64,000 bases of DNA from Acidobacteriota bacterium (GTDB lineage Bacteria; Acidobacteriota; Terriglobia; Bryobacterales; Bryobacteraceae): assembly GCA_016870995.1 (NCBI GenBank), contig VFZU01000008.1:44447-108446 (forward strand). Reading direction: 5' to 3'. Made by a program: the position numbers and the translations under genes. Positions 46,649 to 54,911 of this stretch are shown here, piece after piece (position 1 is the first letter of the stretch; every line of letters starts with the position of its first letter). Below the pieces are notes generated by a model. That model did not search any database and was not told where the DNA came from. It worked only from the letters and a program-made list of their open reading frames with translations.

Positions 46649-47167
46649 CTACTGTCGGCCTCCGGTTGGATTTCTCAGCCGGTAGATACAGCCAAAGATG
46701 GTTGCCACGCCGAGCGCGCAGAGTGCGAGGGCTGCTTCGAACGCTCCTTCTCCGCCACGCCTATTCCACAGGATCATGACGAAGAGCGCCTCAAACCACA
46801 GACCTATAGCGATGCCGAGCCGCAACAACCAGCGCGGGCTCCCCGGCCCCCAAATACCCATGGACCAACCAATCAAATAAGGCAGGATCAGCAATCCCAA
46901 CCACATGGAGCGTCCAGTATCGCCCCCAATGCCGCCGAAGGCGCTCAGGCCCCATACTGCACCCACTCCAATCGCGACCAGAACGAAAACCAACAATCTG
47001 TAAGTGACAAGACTCCGTTTGTTCTGGCCGATGAAGGTGCCGAGAGCGACCAGTCCGCTCCCGGGCAGGATGACCAGGGACCCCTCTAACGGATCAATCG
47101 CACCGACGAGCATGGCGATGCCGCCGACCATGACCAGAATTTGCGACCAACGCTCACGTTTGTTCAT
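46649..47167 (-). CDS. hypothetical integral membrane protein
   Basis: With the start at 47167 (MNKRERWSQILVMVGG) the protein has 172 residues and five predicted membrane helices (about 9-27, 29-45, 53-75, 85-103, 116-155). No domain is recognised. It lies at the left edge of the decayed island, next to a truncated antitoxin stub. An alternative start two to three codons earlier is possible. Function unknown. Confidence 0.65.
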   Translation of the reverse strand: MNKRERWSQILVMVGGIAMLVGAIDPLEGSLVILPGSGLVALGTFIGQNKRSLVTYRLLVFVLVAIGVGAVWGLSAFGGIGGDTGRSMWLGLLILPYLIGWSMGIWGPGSPRWLLRLGIAIGLWFEALFVMILWNRRGGEGAFEAALALCALGVATIFGCIYRLRNPTGGRQ

Positions 47168-47176
47168 AGGGCACAC

Positions 47177-47688
47177 CGCTTTCGATGCGACGAAATGACG
47201 ATCATACGGTGGTGAGCACTCTAGTGCAGAGGTGTGATGGCGTCAACCCTGAAGATACCGCCATGGATCGTTCCGGCAAAGACTTCACCGCGCCCACCTG
47301 CGGCGGGGAATGCGCCGTTTGGATTGTGTTTACACTTGACTTCTGTCTATCGTGGAAGTTCCCGCCGCCTTACCGCTCCCAGTAGCCGCCGTTGCTCCAG
47401 TCAATCCGCTTGCCGTTCGCACTGATCTTCCCGGTAACGTTCTCTCCGGGCTCAAAGATGGTGAAGTCGTCTTTCCAATACGCGGTCGCGACCTTGCCAT
47501 CCGGAGTGAGCAGGGAGAGGTTGGAGCCGTTCTGGACGAACCTGTAGCCGCCGCACTCCGTTCATCGTCTTGATAAACCCACTGGACTCATCGTCAGCAT
47601 GGCCGCGTCACCATGCCTGGTTCCTCATGGTGCCGCTTCCATTTGGCCCGGCAGCACCACTCTAGCGCAGCTGACGGAGCGGCCAACT
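47177..47688. other. gene-poor stretch beside the group II intron
   Basis: No complete gene is visible in these 512 bp. The minus strand carries a short C-terminal gene fragment at 47370-47566. The rest shows no promoter, RNA gene or repeat that I can support. Confidence 0.4.
47370..47566 (-). pseudogene. C-terminal fragment of an unidentified protein
   Basis: Reading the minus strand gives a coherent stretch ending at a TAA: CGGYRFVQNGSNLSLLTP, DGKVATAYWKDDFTIF, GKISANGKRIDWSNGGYWER. The ending resembles small secreted beta-barrel proteins that finish with 'W.NG..W.R', but the family is not certain. An in-frame stop lies just upstream, and no start exists, so only about 63 codons survive between the intron and the membrane protein gene. 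Confidence 0.45.
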
Positions 47689-49606
47689 GTCGCGGTAGGG
47701 ACGGCCATCACTGACCGCCCCCCGCACAGATCCGTACGTGCGCGTTTACGCATACGGCTCTTACTGAGGATGAGTGGCGTCAAAGCGCTCACCGGGATGA
47801 GGATGCAGAATGCGGGGTCGAGGAATCCATCGGTCCATCAACGGGACGAGCCGCTCCCAACGAACCTGCGCACGTTGGCTGCGGCGGATCAAAATACTCC
47901 GGCTAGAGCCGGCAGACGCGACGCCGGAAGCGTTGCAGCGGAATCGAGTTTCCGGGCACAGCATGATATTGGTAATAACCAGTTTGACCTTGCGAAGCCA
48001 CTCGCCGACCTCGCTTGTACGGTGGTGCTTGCGGCGTTGAAGCTCGGCCTTGATGGCTTTCAGCTTCGCAACCATTCGCTTCGTTGCCGTAATGCGCCAG
48101 ACGGTAAAGGCCCCACTACTCCTGAGATGCCCACAGTAATGGGTGAACCCCAGAAAGATGAAAGTCTCTGGTTTTCCCTCGCCACGCCGCTTCCGGTCCC
48201 GGAAGGCGAACCTCCCGAACTCGATCAACCGCGTCTTGTCCGGATGCAATTCCAAACCGAACTTGCCCAGCCGCTCCTGAAACTCGCGCAGGAACCGCTC
48301 GGCGTCAGCCCGGTGCTGAAAGCCGAGCACAAGGTCGTCGGCATAACGGACGATCACTACATCGCCGCTCGCGACTTTCCTGCGCCAGACTTCCGCCCAC
48401 AGGTCGAAGACATAATGCAGGTAGACGTTGGCAAGCAATGGTGAAACCCCCGCCCCCTGCGGCGTACCTACGGTCGTCTCGGACCATTGGCCGTCTTCCG
48501 ACACTCCGGCCCTTAACCATTTCTGGATCAGGCGGAGCATACGGCGATCAGCCACCCGATGCTCGATGAACTTCATGGTCCACTCGTGGCTCATATTGTC
48601 GAAGAACCCGCGAATGTCCGCATCGAGCAACCAGTTCACTCGCTTCCGCTGAAACCCCACATACAAAGCGTCAAGTGCCTGATGTGGACTGCGACCGGGC
48701 CGGAACCCATAAGAGAAGCCTTTGAAGTCGACCTCATAAATCTGGTTGAGGATCGCCAGCACCGCCTGTTGAACAACCTTGTCCTCCAGCGCTGCGATGT
48801 CCAACGGACGTTGGCGTCCGTCGGCCTTCGGAATGTAGACTCGCCTTGAAGGCTTTGCCCGGTATGTTCCGCGCTGCACCCGGCTGTGTAGATCGCTAAG
48901 CCGACCTTCCAGCCCGGCTTCGTAATGCGTCCACGTCACTCCATCCACACCGGGCGAAGCTTGCCGCTTCAAAGCGTAAAAACTGTCCCGGAGCAGATCG
49001 GGCGTTACGTGATGGAGCAGAGCGGTGAACCGTTCCTGCTTCCTTGTCGATGCCGCTTGTCGCACACCGGCCAGCCCCTGTGACATGCGTTTCCCGCTCT
49101 GTGTCGGGAACATGTGTGACTGTTCGATGTTCTCCTCTGTCTGCGCCCTTCCCTCCCCGACCTCCGCCAAAGGTTGCCCTTCCTGGTTCGATCGGTTCAT
49201 TGGTACAACGGCGCAGTCCGACTTCTCCTGCATGTTCACATCCGCGTTATGGTTTGATGGCCTTTACGGACCGGTCTTGATCCCTCGACCAAGACGTACA
49301 GGAGATCTCCCGGTTCTCGTGCATGTTGTTTCTCAGCGTGCGCGGGTTCTCAGACTACGCAGGATCGATCGGCCACTCGCGTTTAACGCGACCGTCGTGT
49401 TGCCTTCCTCCTCTCGGAAGGGAGTCGGCATCCTGTGCCACGCGCTTTTCGAAGCTCAATAGCCCCGCCCACTGATACCTCTATCTACGCTTCAAGCAAC
49501 GCCTCGCGGCGATGCCCGCAAGACTCAAGGCCAGGATGGATTCGCTGTTCTCCTTTCCTGTAGGGCTCTTTCATCCCCTACAACATGCCGGTTTATCCCG
49601 GCGCAC
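47689..49606 (-). mobile_element. group II intron, complete ends
   Basis: On the minus strand the element begins GTGCGCCGGGATAAACCGG at 49606, the GUGYG 5' consensus followed by a domain I-like start. Domain V is visible at about 47727-47760 (GAGCCGTATGCG with paired CGCACGTACGG). Domain VI follows (GGGGCGG paired with CCGTCCC), and the end CCTACCGCGAC falls at about 47689. The length of about 1.92 kb is normal, with the maturase ORF in domain IV directly before domain V. The boundaries are inferred from consensus, good to a few bases. Structural class was not determined. Confidence 0.85.
47761..49239 (-). CDS. ltrA: group II intron reverse transcriptase/maturase, X domain partly out of frame
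   Basis: The 492-residue ORF has the RT domains: KADGRQRPLDIAALEDKVVQ, FSYGFRPGRSPHQAL, LDADIRGFFDNMSH, GTPQGAGVSPLLANVYLHY and the catalytic YADDLVLGFQ. The C-terminus ends with RRSQRAQVRWERLVPLMDRW. Between about 47905 and 47988 the expected X-domain text (GYYQYHAVPGN ... LQRFRRRVCRL) is in another frame: a one-base loss near 47988 and a one-base gain near 47905 cancel out, garbling about 28 residues. RT activity may remain, but splicing help is doubtful. No HNH endonuclease domain is visible. Confidence 0.88.
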   Translation of the reverse strand: MNMQEKSDCAVVPMNRSNQEGQPLAEVGEGRAQTEENIEQSHMFPTQSGKRMSQGLAGVRQAASTRKQERFTALLHHVTPDLLRDSFYALKRQASPGVDGVTWTHYEAGLEGRLSDLHSRVQRGTYRAKPSRRVYIPKADGRQRPLDIAALEDKVVQQAVLAILNQIYEVDFKGFSYGFRPGRSPHQALDALYVGFQRKRVNWLLDADIRGFFDNMSHEWTMKFIEHRVADRRMLRLIQKWLRAGVSEDGQWSETTVGTPQGAGVSPLLANVYLHYVFDLWAEVWRRKVASGDVVIVRYADDLVLGFQHRADAERFLREFQERLGKFGLELHPDKTRLIEFGRFAFRDRKRRGEGKPETFIFLGFTHYCGHLRSSGAFTVWRITATKRMVAKLKAIKAELQRRKHHRTSEVGEWLRKVKLVITNIMLCPETRFRCNASGVASAGSSRSILIRRSQRAQVRWERLVPLMDRWIPRPRILHPHPGERFDATHPQ

Positions 49607-49771
49607 TCCGAGCGGCGCGTTACACGCCCGGAACCGCTTCGACCGCGCTGCTTGACAGAGTTTGACAGAGACTATTCAACCGCTGGTCTCCTCGTGCGAA
49701 GGGGATTTCGCAACAGTTATGTTGACCACTCGGGATCCGCTCCCCAAAACAAAACAGGCCCTCAACTCAAT
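49607..49771. other. 165-bp spacer between intron 5' end and attC
   Basis: No ORF of note is present. In the cassette orientation (minus strand) this would be the start of the next cassette after the attC site; a 'GTGTAACGCGCC' stretch next to the intron insertion point resembles an attC inner core imperfectly. I see no complete second attC. Confidence 0.35.
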
Positions 49772-49830
49772 GCTTAACGTTGAATTCAGCCGCGCCGCGA
49801 AGTGGCGTCGGCTTGAATGAATTGTTAGGC
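49772..49830 (-). repeat. integron attC site (59-base element)
   Basis: On the minus strand the 59 bp begin with the core GCCTAAC (RYYYAAC) at 49830 and end with the core GTTAAGC (GTTRRRY) at 49772. Between them are imperfect inverted arms: TTCAAGCCG near one side pairs with CGGCTGAATT near the other, around a GCGCC/GGCGC-like centre. This matches the structure and length of attC sites of mobile-integron type. The methyltransferase stop codon (TAA) lies inside the first core, as in real gene cassettes. Confidence 0.9.
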
Positions 49831-50451
49831 GGACTTCTTGGCTACGATAAAGTACTCTGGCCAGTCGGAAAGCTTCTTTGTTTCGGTGATCTGAAAGCCT
49901 CCCCGAGCGATCAGGTCCGTCAAATCTGCCAGCTTGAAAAAGTGCATGCTCGGCACGATGCCAAGACGCGTCAAGAGCCGCATCAGCATACCGAGGAAGC
50001 TTCTCCGTTCCCCCATGCAGGCGGTTGACGAGAGGAAAAGGCCGTCCCGGGCCAGGAGCGCCCCTGTCTGCCGCGAAGCCTCCGGTATGTCCTGCATATA
50101 ATGCAGCACATTGAACGCTATGACCGCAGTGAAGGTCCCTTTACGGTCCTGCAGGGTGGAAAGATCTCCTTGGGCGAAGACCACATTCGCGGCGCCTTGC
50201 TCGCCAAGCTTGGCATTCGCCACTTCAATCATTCCTGAAGAAGGATCGACTGCATGAGCGGATACGACATTCCGCGCAATTGCCAAAGTCAATTCACCAG
50301 AGCCGCAGCCAACGTCAAGCACCGCACTGTCCTTGGAAAGATGCTCCAAAGCGGCGTTGACTGTCTTGCGAGCTACCGGGCCGGGTTCCTTGGGCGAACT
50401 GCGAGATAGTCCCGAAACCTTATCCCAGAAGTTTTGTGTTTTCCTGCTCAT
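49825..50451 (-). CDS. SAM-dependent methyltransferase in an integron gene cassette
   Basis: The ATG at 50451 (MSRKTQNFWDKVSG) has AAAGGA upstream; the longer frame to 50781 gives a low-complexity, unlikely N-terminus. The 208-residue protein has class I methyltransferase motifs: VLDVGCGSGELTLAIA (motif I, about 50-65), the acidic VDPSSGMIEVA (motif II) and VIAFNVLHYM (motif IV). Substrate unknown. The TAA stop overlaps the attC core, so gene and attC form a cassette. The far cassette boundary was not found. Confidence 0.88.
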   Translation of the reverse strand: MSRKTQNFWDKVSGLSRSSPKEPGPVARKTVNAALEHLSKDSAVLDVGCGSGELTLAIARNVVSAHAVDPSSGMIEVANAKLGEQGAANVVFAQGDLSTLQDRKGTFTAVIAFNVLHYMQDIPEASRQTGALLARDGLFLSSTACMGERRSFLGMLMRLLTRLGIVPSMHFFKLADLTDLIARGGFQITETKKLSDWPEYFIVAKKSA

Positions 50452-50764
50452 TCGAGAATGCATCCTTTGGCTCAGTGCGGCGACGGTGGGTGCCAGTCCG
50501 CATAGCTCGTGTTTAGGCTGACCTGTATAAAACCAGCCCCAGGCGGCTAAGGCGAAGGCCCGATCCCAGCCTCGACTGATGCTGCTGACAGAATGGCTAT
50601 GAAGCTGTTTCTCTGCTGGTGGCTGATGGTGAGGCTGCTTGCCGCCGAACACCTGGTGGCCCAATCTTATGTCTGGTTGGGCGCGCCGCGCTACGGGCGG
50701 CGATTCAGATCCAGGCACCGTTGACGTCGAAGGTGCCTGAGCAAGTCGGAATCGGGGCGGCGCG
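50452..50764. other. gene-poor stretch between cassette gene and CHAT remnant
   Basis: The minus-strand reading frame that continues the methyltransferase upstream has composition unlike a protein domain. The plus strand shows scattered stops. The other end of the gene cassette should lie here, but I found no good core site; 'GCCTAAAC' at about 50511-50518 on the minus strand is only a loose match. Confidence 0.35.
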
Positions 50765-51307
50765 CCGGTAGGTGATGGCACCGGATTGCGCGACGAGGTG
50801 TAAGCCGAACGCTACTGCAACGCGGTGAAGGGGAACACGCGCTTGTGCATCGCCGCCGGCTAGTTGAATCTGGACCGCGTGGCGGATCTGCGCGAAGTGC
50901 TGAACTAACTCGAGCGCGCGAACACGCAGAGCGATTCGCCGTGGCGCAGCCGCATCGATTTGAAGCAGATCGCGCTGGTGACGTTGAGTGCGTGTCGCGG
51001 TGGCTCTAGGCGGGTGTCGAACGATGGACTGCCGGGCTTTCCGCGAGCTTTTCTGGATGCGGGCTCGGCGAGCGTACTGGCGCCGCTGTGGGACCTACCC
51101 GACGAGACGACGACGTTGCCGATGGAAGAGTTTTCCCGTCGACGCGCGGTGCACGGGAGCAACAGCGCCGCGCTACGGCAGGCGCAATTGAAACTGATCG
51201 CGAACTTGCGCGAGGGACAGATGACGATGGCGACCGCAGCCGGTCCGATGACCTTGCCTGAGCATCCCGCATTGTGGGCGGGGTTTGTGTTGACCGGGGC
51301 GGGTTGA
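50765..51307 (+). pseudogene. CHAT-domain protein remnant
   Basis: The last 115 codons (from about 50960) are a clear CHAT-domain end: LVTLSACRGGSRRVSNDGLP, FPRAFLDAGSASVLAPLWDL, HPALWAGFVLTGAG. The same frame upstream is coherent text (ERYCNAVKGNTRLCIAAG, LNLDRVADLREVLN) interrupted by TAA at 50801, a TAG near 50858 and a TAA near 50906. CHAT is a caspase-like protease fold. The true start is lost. The remnant converges on the TonB receptor gene. Confidence 0.7.
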
Positions 51308-51312
51308 GCTGG

Positions 51313-54300
51313 TTAAAAGACCAGACGCAAGCCGAACTGGATGTTGCGCGGATTGCCGCCACTGGTGATTTGGCCGAATAGCGGATTGGCGACGTCGGAG
51401 GTGGCGCCGCGTGAATCGAGGGCCAGGGCCGGGGTGTTGGAGATGTTGAAGAACTCCGCGCGGAATTGCAGATTGATGCGCTCGCGGATTTGAGTGTTCT
51501 TCAGTAGCGAGAAGTCGAAGTTGACGCGGCCCGGGCCGCGCAGTCGCGGTTGGCTGACGCTATCGGTGGGAAGCGTGAAGGGGGCGGCGCGTTCAAAGGC
51601 CGTCGTGTCGAACCAACGTGTGAGCGTCTGTTGGTTGCCGCTGAGCACGGGATCTTTCAGGCGATTGGCCCTTCCGTTTGTCGAACTGAAGTTGAACAGG
51701 TTGGTGGTGTCGGGTGCGGTGATGAGCACGGGCCGCCCGGCTTGCATCACGGTGATGCTCGAGAATTGCCAACCGCCAATGACCTTCGAGGCGAGGGCAG
51801 GCGCATCGGCGAGGAACTTGCGGCCCTTGCCGAAGGGGAGGTCATAGACGTAGCTCAGCACCAGGCGTCGAGGCAGATCGTTTGCTTCGAGGCCCCTGTT
51901 ATAGCGTGCGTTGTAGAGGCTATTGGACGGGCCGACGACCCAGGTATTGGACTGCATGGTGTTGGCGATGGTCTTCGATGCAGTGAAGGAAGCTGACAAC
52001 GTCATGCCGTTTGAGTATTGCTTTTCAAGGCGTGCGTACCAGCTTTGATAGCTCATGTCGCCGTAGGGATCGCGATGGGTGAGAAGGTCGAGGAACTGTG
52101 GATAGGGACGCAGCGCCTGCCGCCGCTGAATCGTCGGCAGACTGAGTGCGCCGGATGTGATCTTGCCGAAGAAGGGGTTTGGTACCGGGGCGAGTAGCGC
52201 GGAGCCGAGGGACATCAAGGCCGGATCGTTCTGGTTCCGTTGCCGGTTCCAGTAGAGGTGAGTGGTCTTGGACCCGACATAGGCCACTTCGAGCATCGTC
52301 GTTGCATTCAACATGCGCTGAATCGAAAGAGTCCAGTTGCCCATGTAGGCATTCGGGCGGTTGCGAATGTCGCCTCGGACGTTCTGTCCGGCGAAGTTAG
52401 TGGATCGGTTCGGAACGATGATGCCGCCGGCGAAGGGATTGCTCCAGGAGGAGCCCACCGGGGGCGTGTTGGCGAGGGGATTCGGCGGGCCAAGGAAGAG
52501 GGCATTCGAGAGGAAGCTGCCGTTACCGAAGTCGGTGGCTGCCGCGTTGACGCCCAGGTATGTGGCGTAGAAGATGGCCGCACCGGCGCGGATCACCGTC
52601 TTGGGTGTGACTTGATAAGCGAGGCCGATGCGGGGAGAGAAATTCTTCTTGTTCGGATCGCTGGTGTAGCCGCCGGGTTCGATGAGTTTGAAGGTTCCTT
52701 TTACGCCAGCCACTGGGTCGACGGCGTCGAAGTCGATGTAGCCGATGTTGCCGAACTTTTCGGCGTATGGTGTGGTGTACTCCCAACGGAAGCCCAAGTT
52801 CAGAGTCAACTTGTTCGTCAGACGCCAGTCATCCTGAATGTAGGTGCCGTAGTAGCGCTGATACAACGACAATGGGCGCGTGATGGTGATGGCCCCAGCT
52901 TGCGGTACGCCGAGCAGGAAGCTGGCGAATCCGTTACCGGAATTCAGTGCCGTCACGTTTGGATCCGGGCCCTGACTATAGACGCGATCAAAAATATATT
53001 GTCCGGCAGACTGCTGCGAGTTGAAGACGTTGAGCTTGATCAACTGCGTTTCAAAGCCAGCTTTGATCTTGTGGCGGGTCTTGATCAGAGTGACGTGATA
53101 TTGGGCGTGGTAGGAATCCTGGGGAGCGAGGTTGCGGCCGGGACCGCCCAACTGATCGAACTCATTGGGGGCAGCGCCGGTGACGGCCAGCCCTGCGCCC
53201 TGCGCGTAAGTCTGTACGGAAATTTGCGGGAATTGCTGGAACAAAATGTTGCGCGTCACATCGGGTGAAAAGCCGAGGGAGGCCACATCGAAACCCTCGC
53301 TGAGCGGCTTGGAATCGAAATTCAAGCGTGTGAAGCTGATGCGTCCTTCTCCAATCATGTTGGGGCTGAAGGTGGAGGTGAGACTGATGAGGGCACTGTT
53401 GGCCGGATTGGAACTCTGCGAACGCGGAGGGAAAGCGGGGTTGAGCGCGACCTGCGTTCTGTTGCGTTGCTCCCGTCCGCCGTATCTGCCATAAAGGCGG
53501 TGCTTGTCATTGATGATGTGGTCGATGCGGCCGAACCAGGAGTTCTGGTTGGTGATCGCCTTGCCGACGCGAAAGTAGTTGTTCACGAGAGCAGCGCCTT
53601 CACCGGGCCGGTTTGATTCGCCCCAAAAGGGAACCACTTTGGCCGAGATGGGGTGGATACGGCCAACCGGGATGCGATTTCCCGGGAAGGGATCGCGGAT
53701 CAGACGGCCAGCCACAGAGGGGTCCGCTCGCGTCGTGGTGTAGTCGTAGACGGTGACGAGTTGGCCTGTTCGATCCAGAGTCCGGGAAAAATCGCCTTGC
53801 CTTTGAAGCGCAGTCGGCACGGTGGCCAGGGCCTGGTCTGGACTTCCCTGGCGAATGCCCTCATAGATGCCATAGAAAAACGTGCGGTCCTTGATGATCT
53901 TGCCGCCGACGCCGGCTCCGAACTCATTGCGCTGGAAGAGGCCTTTGGGGACGCGATTGCGGTTGTTCTGCCAACTGTTTGCGTTGAGGTGATCGTTGCG
54001 GAGGAACTCAAAGGCCACACCGTGTAACTTGTTGGTGCCGGACTTGGTTGCGACGTTTACAATGCCGCCGGCTGCGCGGCCAAATTCCGCAGAATAAGTG
54101 GAGGTTTCGACTTTGAACTCTCCCACGGCTTCGATCGGCACGGTATATGCATTGCCGGATTCGGTGGTGCCCCGCGATTCGCCACCATCGATAAGGACGC
54201 CGTTTTGCTGGGCGAGGCCGCCGTTGATCTGAGATGTTGTGGAGACGCCGATGATGTCCTGGCCAGTGCCACGCTGGCCGGCCGTGGGGATGACGCCCGG

Positions 54301-54774
54301 CGCCGTCGCGGCGAGTGCGAGGGGGTTGCGGCCGAGCAGCGGCAGTTCCACCACGCGGCGCTGCTCGACGACTTTGCCGAGGCCGGAGGTTTGCGCTTCG
54401 AGTTGTACGGCGGTCGCCACGACCTCGACGGCTTCGGTGACCGCGCCGACTTCGAGCGTGACGTTGACCGTGGCAGTAAGGCCCACTGTTAGACGCAGGG
54501 CAGATAGGCGATTGGGCCGAAAGCCTTGCTTGTTGGTGGTGACTTCATAGAGACCCGGGGGCAGAGCCGGGGCGTAGAAGAGACCGACGGAGTTCGTGCT
54601 GACTCGGGTGGTTGCGTTGGTTTCAGTGTTGCGGATGGTGATCGCGGCATCCGGGATTGTGGCGCCCGAGGAATCGGTCACCAGGCCAGTGACTGTCGCT
54701 CGTTCGCCCTGAGCGAACGCGTTGGAATGGAGAAGTAGAAAGAACGCCAGACTAACGAGGGTAAGATGTTTCAT
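51313..54774 (-). CDS. Oar-like TonB-dependent receptor with carboxypeptidase-regulatory domain
   Basis: The ATG at 54774 gives a signal peptide (MKHLTLVSLAFFLLLHSNAFA); the frame opens earlier at 54891. The 1153-residue protein has an N-terminal CarboxypepD_reg-like Ig domain (ATVTGLVTDSSGATIPDAAI), a plug domain (about 115-240, LLGRNPLALAATAPGVIP, TSQINGG) and a long outer-membrane barrel ending in aromatic F. Such Oar-like receptors are abundant in Acidobacteria and take up or bind polymers; the ligand is unknown. It ends 5 bp from the convergent CHAT remnant. Confidence 0.93.
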   Translation of the reverse strand: MKHLTLVSLAFFLLLHSNAFAQGERATVTGLVTDSSGATIPDAAITIRNTETNATTRVSTNSVGLFYAPALPPGLYEVTTNKQGFRPNRLSALRLTVGLTATVNVTLEVGAVTEAVEVVATAVQLEAQTSGLGKVVEQRRVVELPLLGRNPLALAATAPGVIPTAGQRGTGQDIIGVSTTSQINGGLAQQNGVLIDGGESRGTTESGNAYTVPIEAVGEFKVETSTYSAEFGRAAGGIVNVATKSGTNKLHGVAFEFLRNDHLNANSWQNNRNRVPKGLFQRNEFGAGVGGKIIKDRTFFYGIYEGIRQGSPDQALATVPTALQRQGDFSRTLDRTGQLVTVYDYTTTRADPSVAGRLIRDPFPGNRIPVGRIHPISAKVVPFWGESNRPGEGAALVNNYFRVGKAITNQNSWFGRIDHIINDKHRLYGRYGGREQRNRTQVALNPAFPPRSQSSNPANSALISLTSTFSPNMIGEGRISFTRLNFDSKPLSEGFDVASLGFSPDVTRNILFQQFPQISVQTYAQGAGLAVTGAAPNEFDQLGGPGRNLAPQDSYHAQYHVTLIKTRHKIKAGFETQLIKLNVFNSQQSAGQYIFDRVYSQGPDPNVTALNSGNGFASFLLGVPQAGAITITRPLSLYQRYYGTYIQDDWRLTNKLTLNLGFRWEYTTPYAEKFGNIGYIDFDAVDPVAGVKGTFKLIEPGGYTSDPNKKNFSPRIGLAYQVTPKTVIRAGAAIFYATYLGVNAAATDFGNGSFLSNALFLGPPNPLANTPPVGSSWSNPFAGGIIVPNRSTNFAGQNVRGDIRNRPNAYMGNWTLSIQRMLNATTMLEVAYVGSKTTHLYWNRQRNQNDPALMSLGSALLAPVPNPFFGKITSGALSLPTIQRRQALRPYPQFLDLLTHRDPYGDMSYQSWYARLEKQYSNGMTLSASFTASKTIANTMQSNTWVVGPSNSLYNARYNRGLEANDLPRRLVLSYVYDLPFGKGRKFLADAPALASKVIGGWQFSSITVMQAGRPVLITAPDTTNLFNFSSTNGRANRLKDPVLSGNQQTLTRWFDTTAFERAAPFTLPTDSVSQPRLRGPGRVNFDFSLLKNTQIRERINLQFRAEFFNISNTPALALDSRGATSDVANPLFGQITSGGNPRNIQFGLRLVF

Positions 54775-54911
54775 GGTGACAGGTGCGGTTATGCTATCAC
54801 GGGGATATTTTTTTGTATCAGCTTTTTTTTGTAAGGGTACTCGTTTGTCTGTATGGGCTGGCACGAAGTCATTGTTGGGGGGTTCTGGCAACGCTCGGTC
54901 TGGTTAGGGAG
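54775..54911. other. intergenic region between serine hydrolase and TonB receptor genes
   Basis: This 137-bp gap upstream of the TonB receptor contains two runs of T (near 54808-54815 and 54825-54833). It should hold the receptor promoter, but I cannot assign -35 and -10 boxes with confidence. Confidence 0.3.

Noticed and set aside
49825..50781. Long form of the methyltransferase (318 residues)
   Set aside because: The first 109 residues are low-complexity and lack a Shine-Dalgarno; AAAGGA precedes the ATG at 50451, where the domain begins.
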